This document shows positions 49,550 through 58,211 of a stretch of 64,000 bases of DNA, piece by piece. Every line of letters starts with the position of its first letter. Position 1 is the first letter of the stretch. Where the stretch lies: positions 186,001 to 250,000 of the forward strand of contig NZ_FMYF01000006.1 in assembly GCF_900092135.1 (NCBI RefSeq), in the 5' to 3' direction. The position numbers and the translations under genes are program-made. A model generated the notes under the pieces. The model had not been told where the DNA came from. It made no database searches and saw only the letters and a program-made list of their open reading frames with translations. The DNA is from Raineyella antarctica. GTDB lineage: Bacteria; Actinomycetota; Actinomycetes; Propionibacteriales; Propionibacteriaceae.

Positions 49550-49560
49550 CCGGGCAGGGG

Positions 49561-49974
49561 TCAGGCCGCGGCGTGGCTGGCGACGTGCTCGCGCACCCAG
49601 GACACGATGCTCTCCATCGACGTCCCGGGGGTGAAGATCTCCGCGGCACCCATGTCGTGCAGCGGCGGGATGTCCTCCTCCGGGATGATGCCGCCGCCGA
49701 AGACGACGATGTCGGCGGCGTCGTTCGCCTTCAACTGCTCGATCACGTCCTGGAAGAGCGTGAGATGGGCGCCGGAGAGCACGGACAGTCCGATACCGTC
49801 GGCGTCCTCGGCAATTGCGGTCTGGACGATCTGCTCCGGGGTCTGGTGCAGCCCGGTGTAGATGACCTCCATGCCGGCATCGCGCAGTGCGCGGGCAACA
49901 ACCTTGGCGCCACGGTCATGACCGTCCAGGCCAGGCTTGGCGACAACCACTCGAATCGGTGCGTTCGTATCCAC
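49561..49974 (-). CDS. Cobalamin-binding small subunit of the acyl-CoA mutase
   Basis: 137 residues, the B12-binding half of a methylmalonyl-CoA mutase-type enzyme. [22 protein letters not shown] holds the DxHxxG cobalamin ligand motif (His replaces dimethylbenzimidazole), followed by GLSVLSGAH (SxL) and [14 protein letters not shown] (GG). Only about 12 residues precede the fold. Its partner is the 530-residue large subunit at 29288-30880. In many bacteria the two halves are fused or adjacent; here they are 19 kb apart and the small subunit neighbours sucCD. Confidence 0.93.
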   Translation of the reverse strand: MDTNAPIRVVVAKPGLDGHDRGAKVVARALRDAGMEVIYTGLHQTPEQIVQTAIAEDADGIGLSVLSGAHLTLFQDVIEQLKANDAADIVVFGGGIIPEEDIPPLHDMGAAEIFTPGTSMESIVSWVREHVASHAAA

Positions 49975-50136
49975 GCCCCTAGCCTAGCTGTGGGCGAGTT
50001 CGTGCGGAGGTGCACCCCTCCTACTCGCACGGGTCGGTCCAGGGTCCCGAAGGTCCCCGACCCGCCCGTTTCTCACTATGTCGACACCGCAACCGTGTCC
50101 ACCCTGAGGCAACTCTGTGCAAGCCAGCGCGGGTTA

Positions 50137-50152
50137 TGTGACCTTGTTCACA
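50137..50152. promoter_or_regulatory. CRP-type operator upstream of the M23 peptidase
   Basis: TGTGACCTTGTTCACA is a perfect TGTGA-N6-TCACA site, the same consensus as at 20600-20615. It lies about 115 bp before the inferred transcription start of the M23 gene and may also serve the divergent B12-subunit gene. Confidence 0.7.
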
Positions 50153-50224
50153 ATCTGCGTGGCGCGACCGCGCGGGTCTGCCAGGTTTTGACCCCAAACG
50201 GCCCCGTCGGCGGCCTGCTCGATT

Positions 50225-50252
50225 TTGACCGCATTTACCAATCCGTTATGTT
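50225..50252 (+). promoter_or_regulatory. Promoter of the M23 peptidase gene
   Basis: TTGACC (50225-50230), 16-bp spacer, TATGTT (50247-50252). This gives a leader of roughly 60 nt ending in AAGGAG before GTG 50322. Confidence 0.6.
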
Positions 50253-50321
50253 TCTTGGAGCCGGTTGGGGACCATGAGGGTCTCGTGACCGGCGTCATGC
50301 CGTTAGCAACAAGGAGCCCAC

Positions 50322-51524
50322 GTGTCACGGATCACCGTCAAGGCGTCGAACCCCCGTCGCGCCGTTGCCGACGCGCCTCGTTCCGACACCTTCGGATCCG
50401 CCCGGGACTCCTTGGTCTCGCTGCGTGACCGTCTGCAGCAGCCCGAGTCCCTGTCGCCGCGCTACGCGGAGATGGCCACGGACGAGAGCACGGACGACAA
50501 CCGCCACACGCTCAACTCGAGCCTGGCGGCGCTGACCGTCTCCGCTCTGGGCCTCGCCGTCGCGGGCGCCGTGACGATGACCTCGAACGCCCAGGCGGCC
50601 AACCCGGAGGCCCTGCTGGAGCTCCAGCAGAAGAGCACCGCGTCGGCCACCATCGCCGAGCCCGCACCAGCCACCCCCGCTTCCCCCGCTGACGCGAACG
50701 GCACCCCCAACACCACCACCGGCTCCACTCCGGCGCAGGCCGGCTCCCTCGATGGCCGCAGCACGGACGAGACCTCCCGTACGGCGGCCCGCACCGAGCT
50801 GGATGCCGCGATGGGCGCCCAGCTGGCGACCGAGCGCTCCAAGCAGCTCTCCGCTGCCAGTGACTCCGCCGCCCAGGCCTCCCGTGAGCAGGCACTCGCC
50901 TCCCGCGCGGACCAGCTGACCTCCTCCACGAGCTCGATCTCGGCGGAGAACGATCGCCTCGCCAAGGCCAAGAAGGACCAGGCCGACCAGGCTGCGGCCC
51001 AGGCCGCCCAGAAGGCCGCTGCCGAGAAGGCTGCGAAGGCCGCCCCCACGGGCACCCTCAACGTTGCCGCGGCGAAGACCTCCGTCCAGTCGGTCGTCGC
51101 CTCCTCCGGCGGCGCAACAGCCCCGATGAAGCGCGGCAGCTACACCATCGGCGCGCGCTTCGGTGCGGTCGGCTCCTGGTCGCGCTACCACACCGGCCAG
51201 GACCTCCCGGCTCCGGTCGGCACCCCGATCTACGCGGCTGCGGACGGTGTCATCGCCCCCCCGAACGGTGGCGGCTGGGCCGGCAACCACGTCGTCATCA
51301 ACCACGGCGACGGTGCCACCCTGTACGCCCACATGTCCTCCACCGCCGTGAGCGTCGGCCAGCACGTGAAGGCCGGCCAGCTCATCGGTTACGTGGGTAT
51401 GACCGGGCGAACCTTCGGCCCGCACCTGCACTGGGAGTACTACCCGAACGCCTCCACGGTCGGCAACCCGTACACGACCGCCGACCCGGTCTCCTGGCTC
51501 GCGGCCCGCGGCGCCTCGATCTGA
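50322..51524 (+). CDS. Secreted/anchored M23 (LytM-type) peptidoglycan peptidase
   Basis: 400 residues. N-terminal ~60 residues basic and soluble, then a hydrophobic segment (SSLAALTVSALGLAVAGAVTM) with NAQA, a signal anchor or late signal peptide. Pro/Thr/Ala-rich linker and an Ala-rich coiled-coil stretch (AKKDQADQAAAQAAQKAAAEK) precede the C-terminal M23 domain: YTIGARFGAVGSWSRYHTGQD (HxxxD zinc ligands), VVINHGDGATLYAHMS and GPHLHWEYYPN (HxH). Cleaves peptide cross-links outside the cell. It lies divergently from the mutase subunit with a CRP-type site; Rv0950c holds this place in mycobacteria. Confidence 0.9.
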   Translation: MSRITVKASNPRRAVADAPRSDTFGSARDSLVSLRDRLQQPESLSPRYAEMATDESTDDNRHTLNSSLAALTVSALGLAVAGAVTMTSNAQAANPEALLELQQKSTASATIAEPAPATPASPADANGTPNTTTGSTPAQAGSLDGRSTDETSRTAARTELDAAMGAQLATERSKQLSAASDSAAQASREQALASRADQLTSSTSSISAENDRLAKAKKDQADQAAAQAAQKAAAEKAAKAAPTGTLNVAAAKTSVQSVVASSGGATAPMKRGSYTIGARFGAVGSWSRYHTGQDLPAPVGTPIYAAADGVIAPPNGGGWAGNHVVINHGDGATLYAHMSSTAVSVGQHVKAGQLIGYVGMTGRTFGPHLHWEYYPNASTVGNPYTTADPVSWLAARGASI

Positions 51525-51580
51525 TCGATCACCCGGACGAGGTCCTGCCGCCCTCGTCCCGCTTGACCTGCTGAACGTAC

Positions 51581-51618
51581 GCGTGAGCCCGGTTCCCCTT
51601 GGGGAACCGGGCTCACGC
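51581..51618. terminator. Terminator between M23 gene and pcrA
   Basis: Perfect 18-bp stem GCGTGAGCCCGGTTCCCC (51581-51598) with 51601-51618, two-base loop. Bidirectional. Confidence 0.9.
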
Positions 51619-51637
51619 CGTCACCGGCGGGCTCCGT

Positions 51638-54241
51638 TCAGAGCTTCTCCATCGGCGCGTGGCGCAGCGACAGCCGCTTGGTGCCGAGTGACCCGAAGTC
51701 GACGTCGGCCTTGGCGTTGGACCCCGAGCCCATCGTGGCCACGACGGTTCCCAGGCCGAACGCCGTGTGCAGCACCCGGTCTCCCACGGTGACCGCATCG
51801 ACGTGCGGCCCCCGCGGCACCCCGGACCCGAAGACGTGGCCCCCCTCGGTCCGGTCGCGGGCCGAGGACGTACGACTCGCCGCCCGGGTCTCCCAGGACG
51901 TGGCCGGCTCGACCAGCCGGCGCCAGTCGAGGAGGTCCCCCGGCATGTCCGCGATGAACCTGCTCTGGGGGTTGTAGGAGGGCTGCCCCCACTGGGTGCG
52001 GACCACCGCCCGGGTCAGGTAGAGGCGCTTGCGGGCCCTGGTGATCCCCACGTACGCCAGACGGCGCTCCTCCTCCAGCTCGGTCGGGTTGTCCAGGGAC
52101 CGCATGTGCGGGAACACCCCGTCCTCGAAGCCGGTCAGGAAGACCGTGTCGAACTCCAGCCCCTTGGCGGTGTGCAGCGTCATCAGCGTCACCACCCCGT
52201 CCGTGTCCCCGTCGGGGACGGCATCGGCGTCGGCGACCAGCGCCACCCGCTCCAGGAAGGCCGGCAACGAGTCGTCCGGTTCGGGGGCACCGCTACCCAG
52301 GCCGCCGAGCTGCCCCGGGACGGTGGTGCGGTCGCCCGTCGCCGACGGGGTCGTGTCCGGATCCTCCTCGAGGGGCTCGCCGGTCTCGGCGTCGATCGGC
52401 CGACCGGTCTCCTGGTCGATGTCGACGACGTGCGCCTGCGCGACGAACTCCTCGGCCACCGCCACGAACTCGGTCAGGTTCTCCAGCCGGCTCTCGTCCT
52501 GCAGGTCGTTGCTGCGACGCAGGGTGTCGACGTAGCCGGAGGCCTGCAGGATCGAGGCGAGGAGCTCGTCGGCGGCGGCCCCGGCCGCCATCATCGCCCG
52601 GTGGTCGGCCATCATCGTGGCGAACGCACGCAACTGGGCCAGTGAGCGCGTGGCCAGCCCCTCGACCTCGTCGAGGCGTTCCAGCGCCGACCCGAAGCTG
52701 ATCCGCTGCCGGTCGGCGAAGTGCTGGACCTGTTCCTGGGCCCGGTCCCCGATCCCGCGCTTCGGCTCGTTGATGATCCGGCGCACCGAGACCTCGTCGT
52801 GCGGGTTGGCGATGGCCTTCAGGTAGGAGATAGCGTCGCGGACCTCCTTGCGCTCGTAGAACCGGACGCCACCGACCACCCGGTAGGGCATCCCGACCCG
52901 GATGAACACGTCCTCGAAGGCGCGCGACTGGGCGTTGGTCCGGTAGAACACCGCCGTCTGGCCGTACGTGGTGGTGCCGGCGTCGACCAGCCGGTCGATC
53001 TCGTCGGCGATGAACTGGGCCTCGCCGTGCTCGGTGTCGGCGACGTAGCCGACGATCTTCTCCCCCGCCCCGGCATCGGACCACAACCGCTTCTTGGGCC
53101 GGTCGGGGTTCTTGGAGATGACCGAGTTGGCGGCCGACAGGACTGTCTGGGTCGATCGGTAGTTCTGTTCCAGCAGGATCGTCCGCGCGCCGCGGAAGTC
53201 GTGCTCGAAGTCCAGGATGTTGCGGATCGTCGCGCCGCGGAAGGCATAGATGGACTGGTCGGAGTCGCCGACCACCATCAGCTCCGGCGGGTCGATCGGC
53301 ACGATGCCGGACTCCTCGGGCAGCGCGGAGGGGTCGTTCCCGCACAGCTCACGGACCAGCGCGTACTGGGCCGGGTTGGTGTCCTGGTACTCGTCGACCA
53401 GCACCTGGCGGAACCTGCGCCGGTACTTCTCCCGGACCTCGGGGAACTGCCGGAACAGCCGTACGGTCTCCATGATCAGGTCGTCGAAGTCGAAGGCCTC
53501 CGCGGCACGCAGGCGACGCTCGTAGTCGGCGTACACCCCGGGGTAGACGTCCTCCTGCCCGCGCGGCGCCCGGTCGGCGGAGGCCTCGGGCCGGACCAGG
53601 TCGTTCTTGCAGTTGGAGATCCAGTTCAGCAGTTCCCGCGGCTGGTAGCGCTTGGGGTCGAGCTGCTTGTCCCGGCAGATCATCTGCATCAGGCGCTTGG
53701 AGTCGGCGCTGTCGTAGATGGAGAAGTTCGACGAGCGCTCGAAGTGGCCGATCTCGGCCCGAAGGATGCGTACGCAGGCCGAGTGGAACGTCGAGACCCA
53801 CATCACCCGCGCCCGCGGACCGACCAGGTCCACCACCCGGGTACGCATCTCGGCGGCGGCCTTGTTGGTGAACGTGATCGCCAGGATCGAGCCGGGATGG
53901 ACGTCGCGTACGCCGACCAGGTAGGCAATCCGGCGGGTCAGGACGCGCGTCTTGCCCGACCCCGCACCAGCCACCACGAGCACCGGCCCGCCCTCGTGCT
54001 CGACCGCCTCACGCTGTGGGGCGTTCAGGCCCTCGACCAGCTCCGCCGCGGTGGGGCGCCGGCGTCCCGCACCCTGCGGCGCGCGGCGCGCTCCGGCACC
54101 CGCCCCCCCGGGGACGGGCGGGTCGGCGGGTCCGCGATCGGCTCCGCCGCGCGACTGCCCGGGGGCAGCAGGGCGGGTGGAAGCAGCGCCGGCGGCGAGG
54201 CCGAAGGCGGGGAACAGGGTGGGGGTGTCAGCATCGTTCAT
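51638..54241 (-). CDS. pcrA: ATP-dependent DNA helicase PcrA/UvrD
   Basis: SF1A 3'-5' helicase in repair and replication. 867 residues. Q motif LNAPQREAVEHEGGPVLVVAGAGSGKTRVL (Walker A), FDDLIMETV, VDEYQDTNPAQ (motif II, DExQ), VVGDSDQSIYAFRGA, EQNYRST, VTLMTLHTAKGLEFDTVFLTG and EEERRLAYVGITRA are all visible in order. A 70-residue disordered Pro/Ala-rich N-terminus and an insert with acidic residues (TGEPLEEDPDTTPS) are unlike the compact E. coli enzyme. C-terminal tail GTVVATMGSGSNAKADVDFGSLGTKRL is the RNA-polymerase-binding Tudor-like domain. Confidence 0.96.
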   Translation of the reverse strand: MNDADTPTLFPAFGLAAGAASTRPAAPGQSRGGADRGPADPPVPGGAGAGARRAPQGAGRRRPTAAELVEGLNAPQREAVEHEGGPVLVVAGAGSGKTRVLTRRIAYLVGVRDVHPGSILAITFTNKAAAEMRTRVVDLVGPRARVMWVSTFHSACVRILRAEIGHFERSSNFSIYDSADSKRLMQMICRDKQLDPKRYQPRELLNWISNCKNDLVRPEASADRAPRGQEDVYPGVYADYERRLRAAEAFDFDDLIMETVRLFRQFPEVREKYRRRFRQVLVDEYQDTNPAQYALVRELCGNDPSALPEESGIVPIDPPELMVVGDSDQSIYAFRGATIRNILDFEHDFRGARTILLEQNYRSTQTVLSAANSVISKNPDRPKKRLWSDAGAGEKIVGYVADTEHGEAQFIADEIDRLVDAGTTTYGQTAVFYRTNAQSRAFEDVFIRVGMPYRVVGGVRFYERKEVRDAISYLKAIANPHDEVSVRRIINEPKRGIGDRAQEQVQHFADRQRISFGSALERLDEVEGLATRSLAQLRAFATMMADHRAMMAAGAAADELLASILQASGYVDTLRRSNDLQDESRLENLTEFVAVAEEFVAQAHVVDIDQETGRPIDAETGEPLEEDPDTTPSATGDRTTVPGQLGGLGSGAPEPDDSLPAFLERVALVADADAVPDGDTDGVVTLMTLHTAKGLEFDTVFLTGFEDGVFPHMRSLDNPTELEEERRLAYVGITRARKRLYLTRAVVRTQWGQPSYNPQSRFIADMPGDLLDWRRLVEPATSWETRAASRTSSARDRTEGGHVFGSGVPRGPHVDAVTVGDRVLHTAFGLGTVVATMGSGSNAKADVDFGSLGTKRLSLRHAPMEKL

Positions 54242-54283
54242 GGCACCGCCCAGCCTAGATGGTGCGTCCGCTATTTTTGGGGC

Positions 54284-55546
54284 ATGCCAGAGCGCCCCGC
54301 CCCCTTCCGCGGACCTGCCCTACCGCAGGTCCGAACGGTGTTGCAGCGGATCGGCGCCGTCATCGGCGCGGTCCAGGTCCTGACGATCGCCGCGCTCCAG
54401 GTCGTCGCCTGGCTCCGCAAGCGCCGCCAGGGGCCGGTGAACTTCCCCCGGACCGAGCCCGACGACTTCGCCACCGCCGAGGGGACGGCCGCGATCTTCA
54501 TGTACGGCGGCGACCTGTACGCGGACATGCTGGCCGCGATCCGCGCCGCCGAGCACTCCATCTACTTCGAGACCTTCATCTGGAAGGGCGACAAGCTGGG
54601 GCAGGAGTTCAAGGACGCCTTCATCGAGGCCGCAGCGCGCGGGGTCGAGGTGTACGTGGTCTGGGACCGGTTCGCGAACCTCGTCGTCGACCCGGACTTC
54701 TACCGCTTCCCCGACTCCGTGCACGCGCGCCAGCACCCCATCTACCTGCGCTGGCCACGCGGCTGGCGGCTCGGCAAGCTCGCCCGCAACCACCGCAAGG
54801 TGCTGGTCGTGGACGGGGAGACTGCCTGGGTCGGCGGCTACAACATCGGGTCGCTGTACGTGAACGACTGGCGGGACACCCATGCCCGGCTGTCCGGCCC
54901 GATCGCGGCTGACCTGGCCGACGCGTTCGTCGACTACTGGAACGCCATCGGCGGTCCCCGGCAGCCCCTGCTGGCGGAGCCGATCGGACGGGCGTGGCAC
55001 ACCTCCGCGCGCGTGGTCCGCAACGTGCCGGCCTATGCCAGCTACCCGATCCGGGGAATGTACCTGGAGGCCATCGACCGGGCCAGCCAGCGGATCTGGC
55101 TCACGCATGCCTACCTGATCCCCGACCAGGACCTGCTCGAGGCCCTGCTCAAGGCCGCCCGGCGCGGCGTCGACGTCCGGGTCATAATCCCGGCGGAGTC
55201 GAACCACATCGAGGCCGACTGGCTGTCCCGGGGCTTCTACCGCCAGCTGCTGGAGGCCGGCGTACGACTCTTCCTCTACCAGGAGGCGATGGTGCACGCC
55301 AAGACCGCCACGATCGACGGCCAGTGGGCGACCATCGGCACTGCGAACCTGGACCGCCTCAGCCTGGTGGGGAACTACGAGATCAACGTGGAGTTCATCG
55401 ATCCGGCCGTGGCGCAGCGGATGGAGACCATCTTCTCCACCGACCTGACCAACTGCCGCGAGCTGACGCTGGACGAGTGGCAGAGCCGACCCCTGATGGC
55501 CAAGTGGTCCGAGGCCGTACTACGGCCACTCCGGCCGCTGCTCTGA
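54284..55546 (+). CDS. Phospholipase D/cardiolipin synthase-like protein
   Basis: 420 residues. One N-terminal membrane segment (VLQRIGAVIGAVQVLTIAALQVVAWL), then two PLD repeats with HKD motifs: NHRKVLVVDGETAWVGGYN and VHAKTATIDGQWATIGTAN. IYFETFIWKGDKLGQEF precedes the first. Bacterial cardiolipin synthases have this two-HKD design, but some relatives act on other phospholipids. ATG 54284 was chosen because it follows the divergent pcrA start by 42 bp and gives the membrane anchor. Confidence 0.87.
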   Translation: MPERPAPFRGPALPQVRTVLQRIGAVIGAVQVLTIAALQVVAWLRKRRQGPVNFPRTEPDDFATAEGTAAIFMYGGDLYADMLAAIRAAEHSIYFETFIWKGDKLGQEFKDAFIEAAARGVEVYVVWDRFANLVVDPDFYRFPDSVHARQHPIYLRWPRGWRLGKLARNHRKVLVVDGETAWVGGYNIGSLYVNDWRDTHARLSGPIAADLADAFVDYWNAIGGPRQPLLAEPIGRAWHTSARVVRNVPAYASYPIRGMYLEAIDRASQRIWLTHAYLIPDQDLLEALLKAARRGVDVRVIIPAESNHIEADWLSRGFYRQLLEAGVRLFLYQEAMVHAKTATIDGQWATIGTANLDRLSLVGNYEINVEFIDPAVAQRMETIFSTDLTNCRELTLDEWQSRPLMAKWSEAVLRPLRPLL

Positions 55547-55674
55547 GTCCGGGCGAGCTCCCGACTACCCTCCCCCGACCATCCCTGCGGTCCCGACCTG
55601 CGCCCGCCGTCCCGACCCCTAGGCGGTGTCCCTCGGTGTTCACCCAATCGTCACCCGACACGCGCCCGATGTGT

Positions 55675-55702
55675 TTGTCGACACACCCTGCTGCCCTAAT
55701 CT
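55675..55702 (+). promoter_or_regulatory. Promoter of the YeaQ-like gene, near-leaderless
   Basis: TTGTCG (55675-55680), 16-bp spacer, TAATCT (55697-55702), then only 6 bp before ATG 55709. The mRNA would be leaderless or nearly so. Confidence 0.55.
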
Positions 55703-55708
55703 GGAGTT

Positions 55709-56002
55709 ATGACTACTGCGCTTCTCGTGCCGCTGGCACTCAATGTTGGCTGGTTTGGTCTGATCATCATCGGTCTGATCGCCGGCGCAATCGCCAAGGC
55801 CATCCTCCCGGGCAAGGACCCGATGGGATGGATCATCTCCCTTATCCTCGGCGTCATCGGCGCCCTCGTCGGCGGCTGGATCGGCAGCCTCTTCGGCGTC
55901 CAGGGCAGCGGCTTCTTCTCGCTGTGGACCTGGATCCTGGCCATCGTCGGCTGCATCGTCGTCCTCCTCATCTACGGCCTCATCACCAAGAAGCGGGTCT
56001 GA
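55709..56002 (+). CDS. GlsB/YeaQ/YmgE family stress membrane protein
   Basis: 97 residues, three hydrophobic segments with glycine-rich turns: IIIGLIAGAIAKAILPGKDPMGWI, ILGVIGALVGGWIGSLFG, WILAIVGCIVVLLIYGLI. The GxxGAxxG pattern and size are typical of this stress-induced inner-membrane family (also called transglycosylase-associated). Ends with KKRV. Terminated by a GAAA-loop hairpin. Confidence 0.88.
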   Translation: MTTALLVPLALNVGWFGLIIIGLIAGAIAKAILPGKDPMGWIISLILGVIGALVGGWIGSLFGVQGSGFFSLWTWILAIVGCIVVLLIYGLITKKRV

Positions 56003-56017
56003 CACCTGCTCCTGCCC

Positions 56018-56053
56018 AGCGAGCCCCGACCGGGAAACCGGTCGGGGCTCGCT
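56018..56053. terminator. Terminator between YeaQ-like gene and response regulator
   Basis: Perfect 16-bp stem AGCGAGCCCCGACCGG (56018-56033) with 56038-56053, GAAA tetraloop. Bidirectional. Confidence 0.9.
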
Positions 56054-56069
56054 GCCTGTTCGGGGCCGG

Positions 56070-56777
56070 TCAGGTCAGCCGACGGTCGTTCGCCCATCGT
56101 GCCAGCTGGTGCCGGTTGGACAACTGCAGCTTGCGGAGCACGCTCGAGACGTGGGTCTCGACCGTCTTCACCGAGATGAACAGCTCCTTGGCGACCTCCT
56201 TGTAGGAGTAGCCGCGGGCGATCAGGCGGAGCACGTCGCGCTCGCGCGGGGAGAGCCGGTCCAGCTCCTCGTCGATGCTCGCCACGTCGATCGACCCCGA
56301 GAAGGCGTCCAGGACGAAACCCGCGAGCCGGGGGGAGAACACCGCGTCCCCGCCGGCGACCCGCTCGATCGCCTCGATCAGCTCGTCTGCGTTGATGGAC
56401 TTGGTCACGTAGCCGCGGGCCCCGCCGCGCACCAGCGAGATGACGTCCTCCGCGGCGTCCGAGACCGACAATGCCAAGAAACGGACGTCGGGGTGGCGCT
56501 GGTGGACCTGTCGGAGCACCTCGACCCCTCCGCCGCCGGGCAGGTGGACGTCCAGCAGGACCACGTCCGGGTCGGTGTCCAGGACGACCTGGACTGCCGA
56601 GGGCGCGTCCGCGGCCTCGCCGACGATGCTGACGTGGGCCCCGATCTCGTGCTTCACCCCGGCGCGGAACATGTCATGGTCGTCAACGACCACGACCCGC
56701 AGGGCCCCGGTCCGCATTCCCTCCCGTGGGGGATTCTGCGCGTCGGCGTCAGCAGGCTCGGACTGATGGGTCGTCAT
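56070..56777 (-). CDS. NarL/LuxR-family response regulator (LiaR-like)
   Basis: 235 residues. Receiver domain with VVVDDHDMFRAGV, phospho-acceptor Asp in VVLLDVHLPGGG and the LALSVSDAAEDV/GARGYVTKSI (Thr/Lys) positions; C-terminal LuxR helix-turn-helix LSPRERDVLRLIARGYSYKEVAKELFISVKTVETHVSSVLRKL. Its ATG overlaps the histidine kinase stop (ATGA). Together with the PspC-type kinase and divergent LiaF-like protein it forms an envelope-stress set. Confidence 0.93.
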   Translation of the reverse strand: MTTHQSEPADADAQNPPREGMRTGALRVVVVDDHDMFRAGVKHEIGAHVSIVGEAADAPSAVQVVLDTDPDVVLLDVHLPGGGGVEVLRQVHQRHPDVRFLALSVSDAAEDVISLVRGGARGYVTKSINADELIEAIERVAGGDAVFSPRLAGFVLDAFSGSIDVASIDEELDRLSPRERDVLRLIARGYSYKEVAKELFISVKTVETHVSSVLRKLQLSNRHQLARWANDRRLT

Positions 56778-58093
56778 CGTGTCATCTCCAGTCGTACGTC
56801 GGTCCCTTGGCCCGGGGCCGAGCGAATCGTCGCCCGCCCACCGTGCCGCTCCATCCGTTCCATGATGCTGCCCCGCACCCCTTGGCGGTCGGCGTCGATC
56901 GCCTCGATGTCGAATCCACGGCCGCGGTCGCGGATGAACACCTCGACGGTATCCTCCAGCACTTCGACGAACACGTCGACCCTGGGTGCTCCGGAGTGCT
57001 TGGCAGCGTTCACGACCGCCTCCCGGGCCGCCTGGGCCAGCGATCCCATCTGCGGGGTCAGCGCGATGTCACCCACCGTGACCAGCTCGACGTCGATATC
57101 GAACTCGTCCTCGACGTCAATGGCCATCCGCTTCACGGCGGCGATCAGGGTCGACTCGTCCGGAGGGGCACCGTAGAGCCACTCCCGCAGCTCCCGCTCC
57201 TGTCGGCGGGCCAGTCGGGCCACGGCCCGGGGATCGTCCGCCTGGCGCTGGATCAGTGCGAGGGTCTGCAGCACCGAGTCGTGCAGGTGGGCAGCCATGT
57301 CCGCCCGTGCGTCGGAGCGGAGCTGCTGCTCCCGGACCCGGTCCAGCTCCGCGCGGGTCCGGAAGAACCACGGGGCACCGACGACGGCGACGCCTCCCAT
57401 GCTGAGGATGAGCATCGTCATCAGTTGGGAGGCGCTCCCCTGGGAGGTCTGGGGACTCACCAGCACGAAGGCGATGGCCAGCAGCATCAGTCCGGCCAGG
57501 GCGCCGAGCAGCGAGCCGATCCGGTCGACCCGGGACCGCTGCACCGTACGACTCCCGCCGCTGCGTTGCTCGCGCCAGGTGCCCATCGAGTCGGCCTCGC
57601 GCCAGATCACCGCTACTCCGGCGCTGGCCAGCATGACCGGCCAGAACACCCCCCAGGCCATCCCGAAGCGGGACATCTGGATCAGCCACAGCACCCCGCC
57701 ACCGACGAGCGCCATCGCCAGCGCCGATCCCACGTCCGTACGGCGCCGCACGTGCGTGGCCACGGTGCGCGACCCGGTCCGGGCGGCGGCCTCCAGCCCG
57801 GGGGCGGCGACCCGGGGCGGCTCGGGCGGCAGCGCCACCCAGAGCACGGCGTACACGATGACTCCGACGAACTGGGTCATGGTCAGGGCCACGAACGCCA
57901 GCCGGAGCAGCGTCACCGGCCAGCCGAGGTGCTGGCTCAGGCCGGCGCAGACACCGCCGAGCCAGCGGCCGTCGTCCACCCGGTAGGCGCGGCGTCGACG
58001 CGTGGCGGGCACACGCGCAGCGATCCCCGGGCTCGGCGTGCGACCACGACCGTCCTCGGGGTCCTTCGGGTGCTCAGCCGGAAGAACGTCCAT
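56774..58093 (-). CDS. PspC-domain sensor histidine kinase
   Basis: 439 residues from ATG 58093. N-terminal PspC domain (YRVDDGRWLGGVCAGLSQHLGW, VTLLRLAFVALTM), four more hydrophobic segments, a dimerisation helix with HLHDSVLQTLALIQRQADDPRAVARLARRQERELREWL (HisKA_3, phospho-His at HDS) and a HATPase domain (AREAVVNAAKHSGAP, VFIRDRGRGFD, GSIMERMERHGG). Cognate of the response regulator behind it. Divergent from the PspC/LiaF-like gene by 118 bp, so the PspC domains probably interact. Confidence 0.9.
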   Translation of the reverse strand: MDVLPAEHPKDPEDGRGRTPSPGIAARVPATRRRRAYRVDDGRWLGGVCAGLSQHLGWPVTLLRLAFVALTMTQFVGVIVYAVLWVALPPEPPRVAAPGLEAAARTGSRTVATHVRRRTDVGSALAMALVGGGVLWLIQMSRFGMAWGVFWPVMLASAGVAVIWREADSMGTWREQRSGGSRTVQRSRVDRIGSLLGALAGLMLLAIAFVLVSPQTSQGSASQLMTMLILSMGGVAVVGAPWFFRTRAELDRVREQQLRSDARADMAAHLHDSVLQTLALIQRQADDPRAVARLARRQERELREWLYGAPPDESTLIAAVKRMAIDVEDEFDIDVELVTVGDIALTPQMGSLAQAAREAVVNAAKHSGAPRVDVFVEVLEDTVEVFIRDRGRGFDIEAIDADRQGVRGSIMERMERHGGRATIRSAPGQGTDVRLEMTR

Positions 58094-58211
58094 GATGGGA
58101 TCCAGCAAAGCACGTACCGCCGACAATCCCCCCACCCGGCGCCTCCCGCTGAGGACAATTTGGGGGATGTGCCCGATGGTCCCGACCCGGGAGGCGAGAC
58201 AGGATGGGGGC

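Larger units (their letters stand above)
49975..50321. other. 347-bp divergent regulatory gap (B12 subunit / M23 peptidase)
   Basis: Contains the GGGTCGG...CCGACCC hairpin (about 50030-50062), a CRP-type site (50137-50152), a promoter (50225-50252) and the AAGGAG ribosome-binding site (50311-50316). No gene seen. I looked for a c-di-AMP (ydaO) riboswitch, which precedes some actinobacterial cell-wall hydrolase genes, and did not find its conserved blocks. Confidence 0.65.

Noticed and set aside
49975-50321. c-di-AMP (ydaO) riboswitch before the M23 gene
   Set aside because: The conserved blocks and length are not present; only a short leader follows the promoter.
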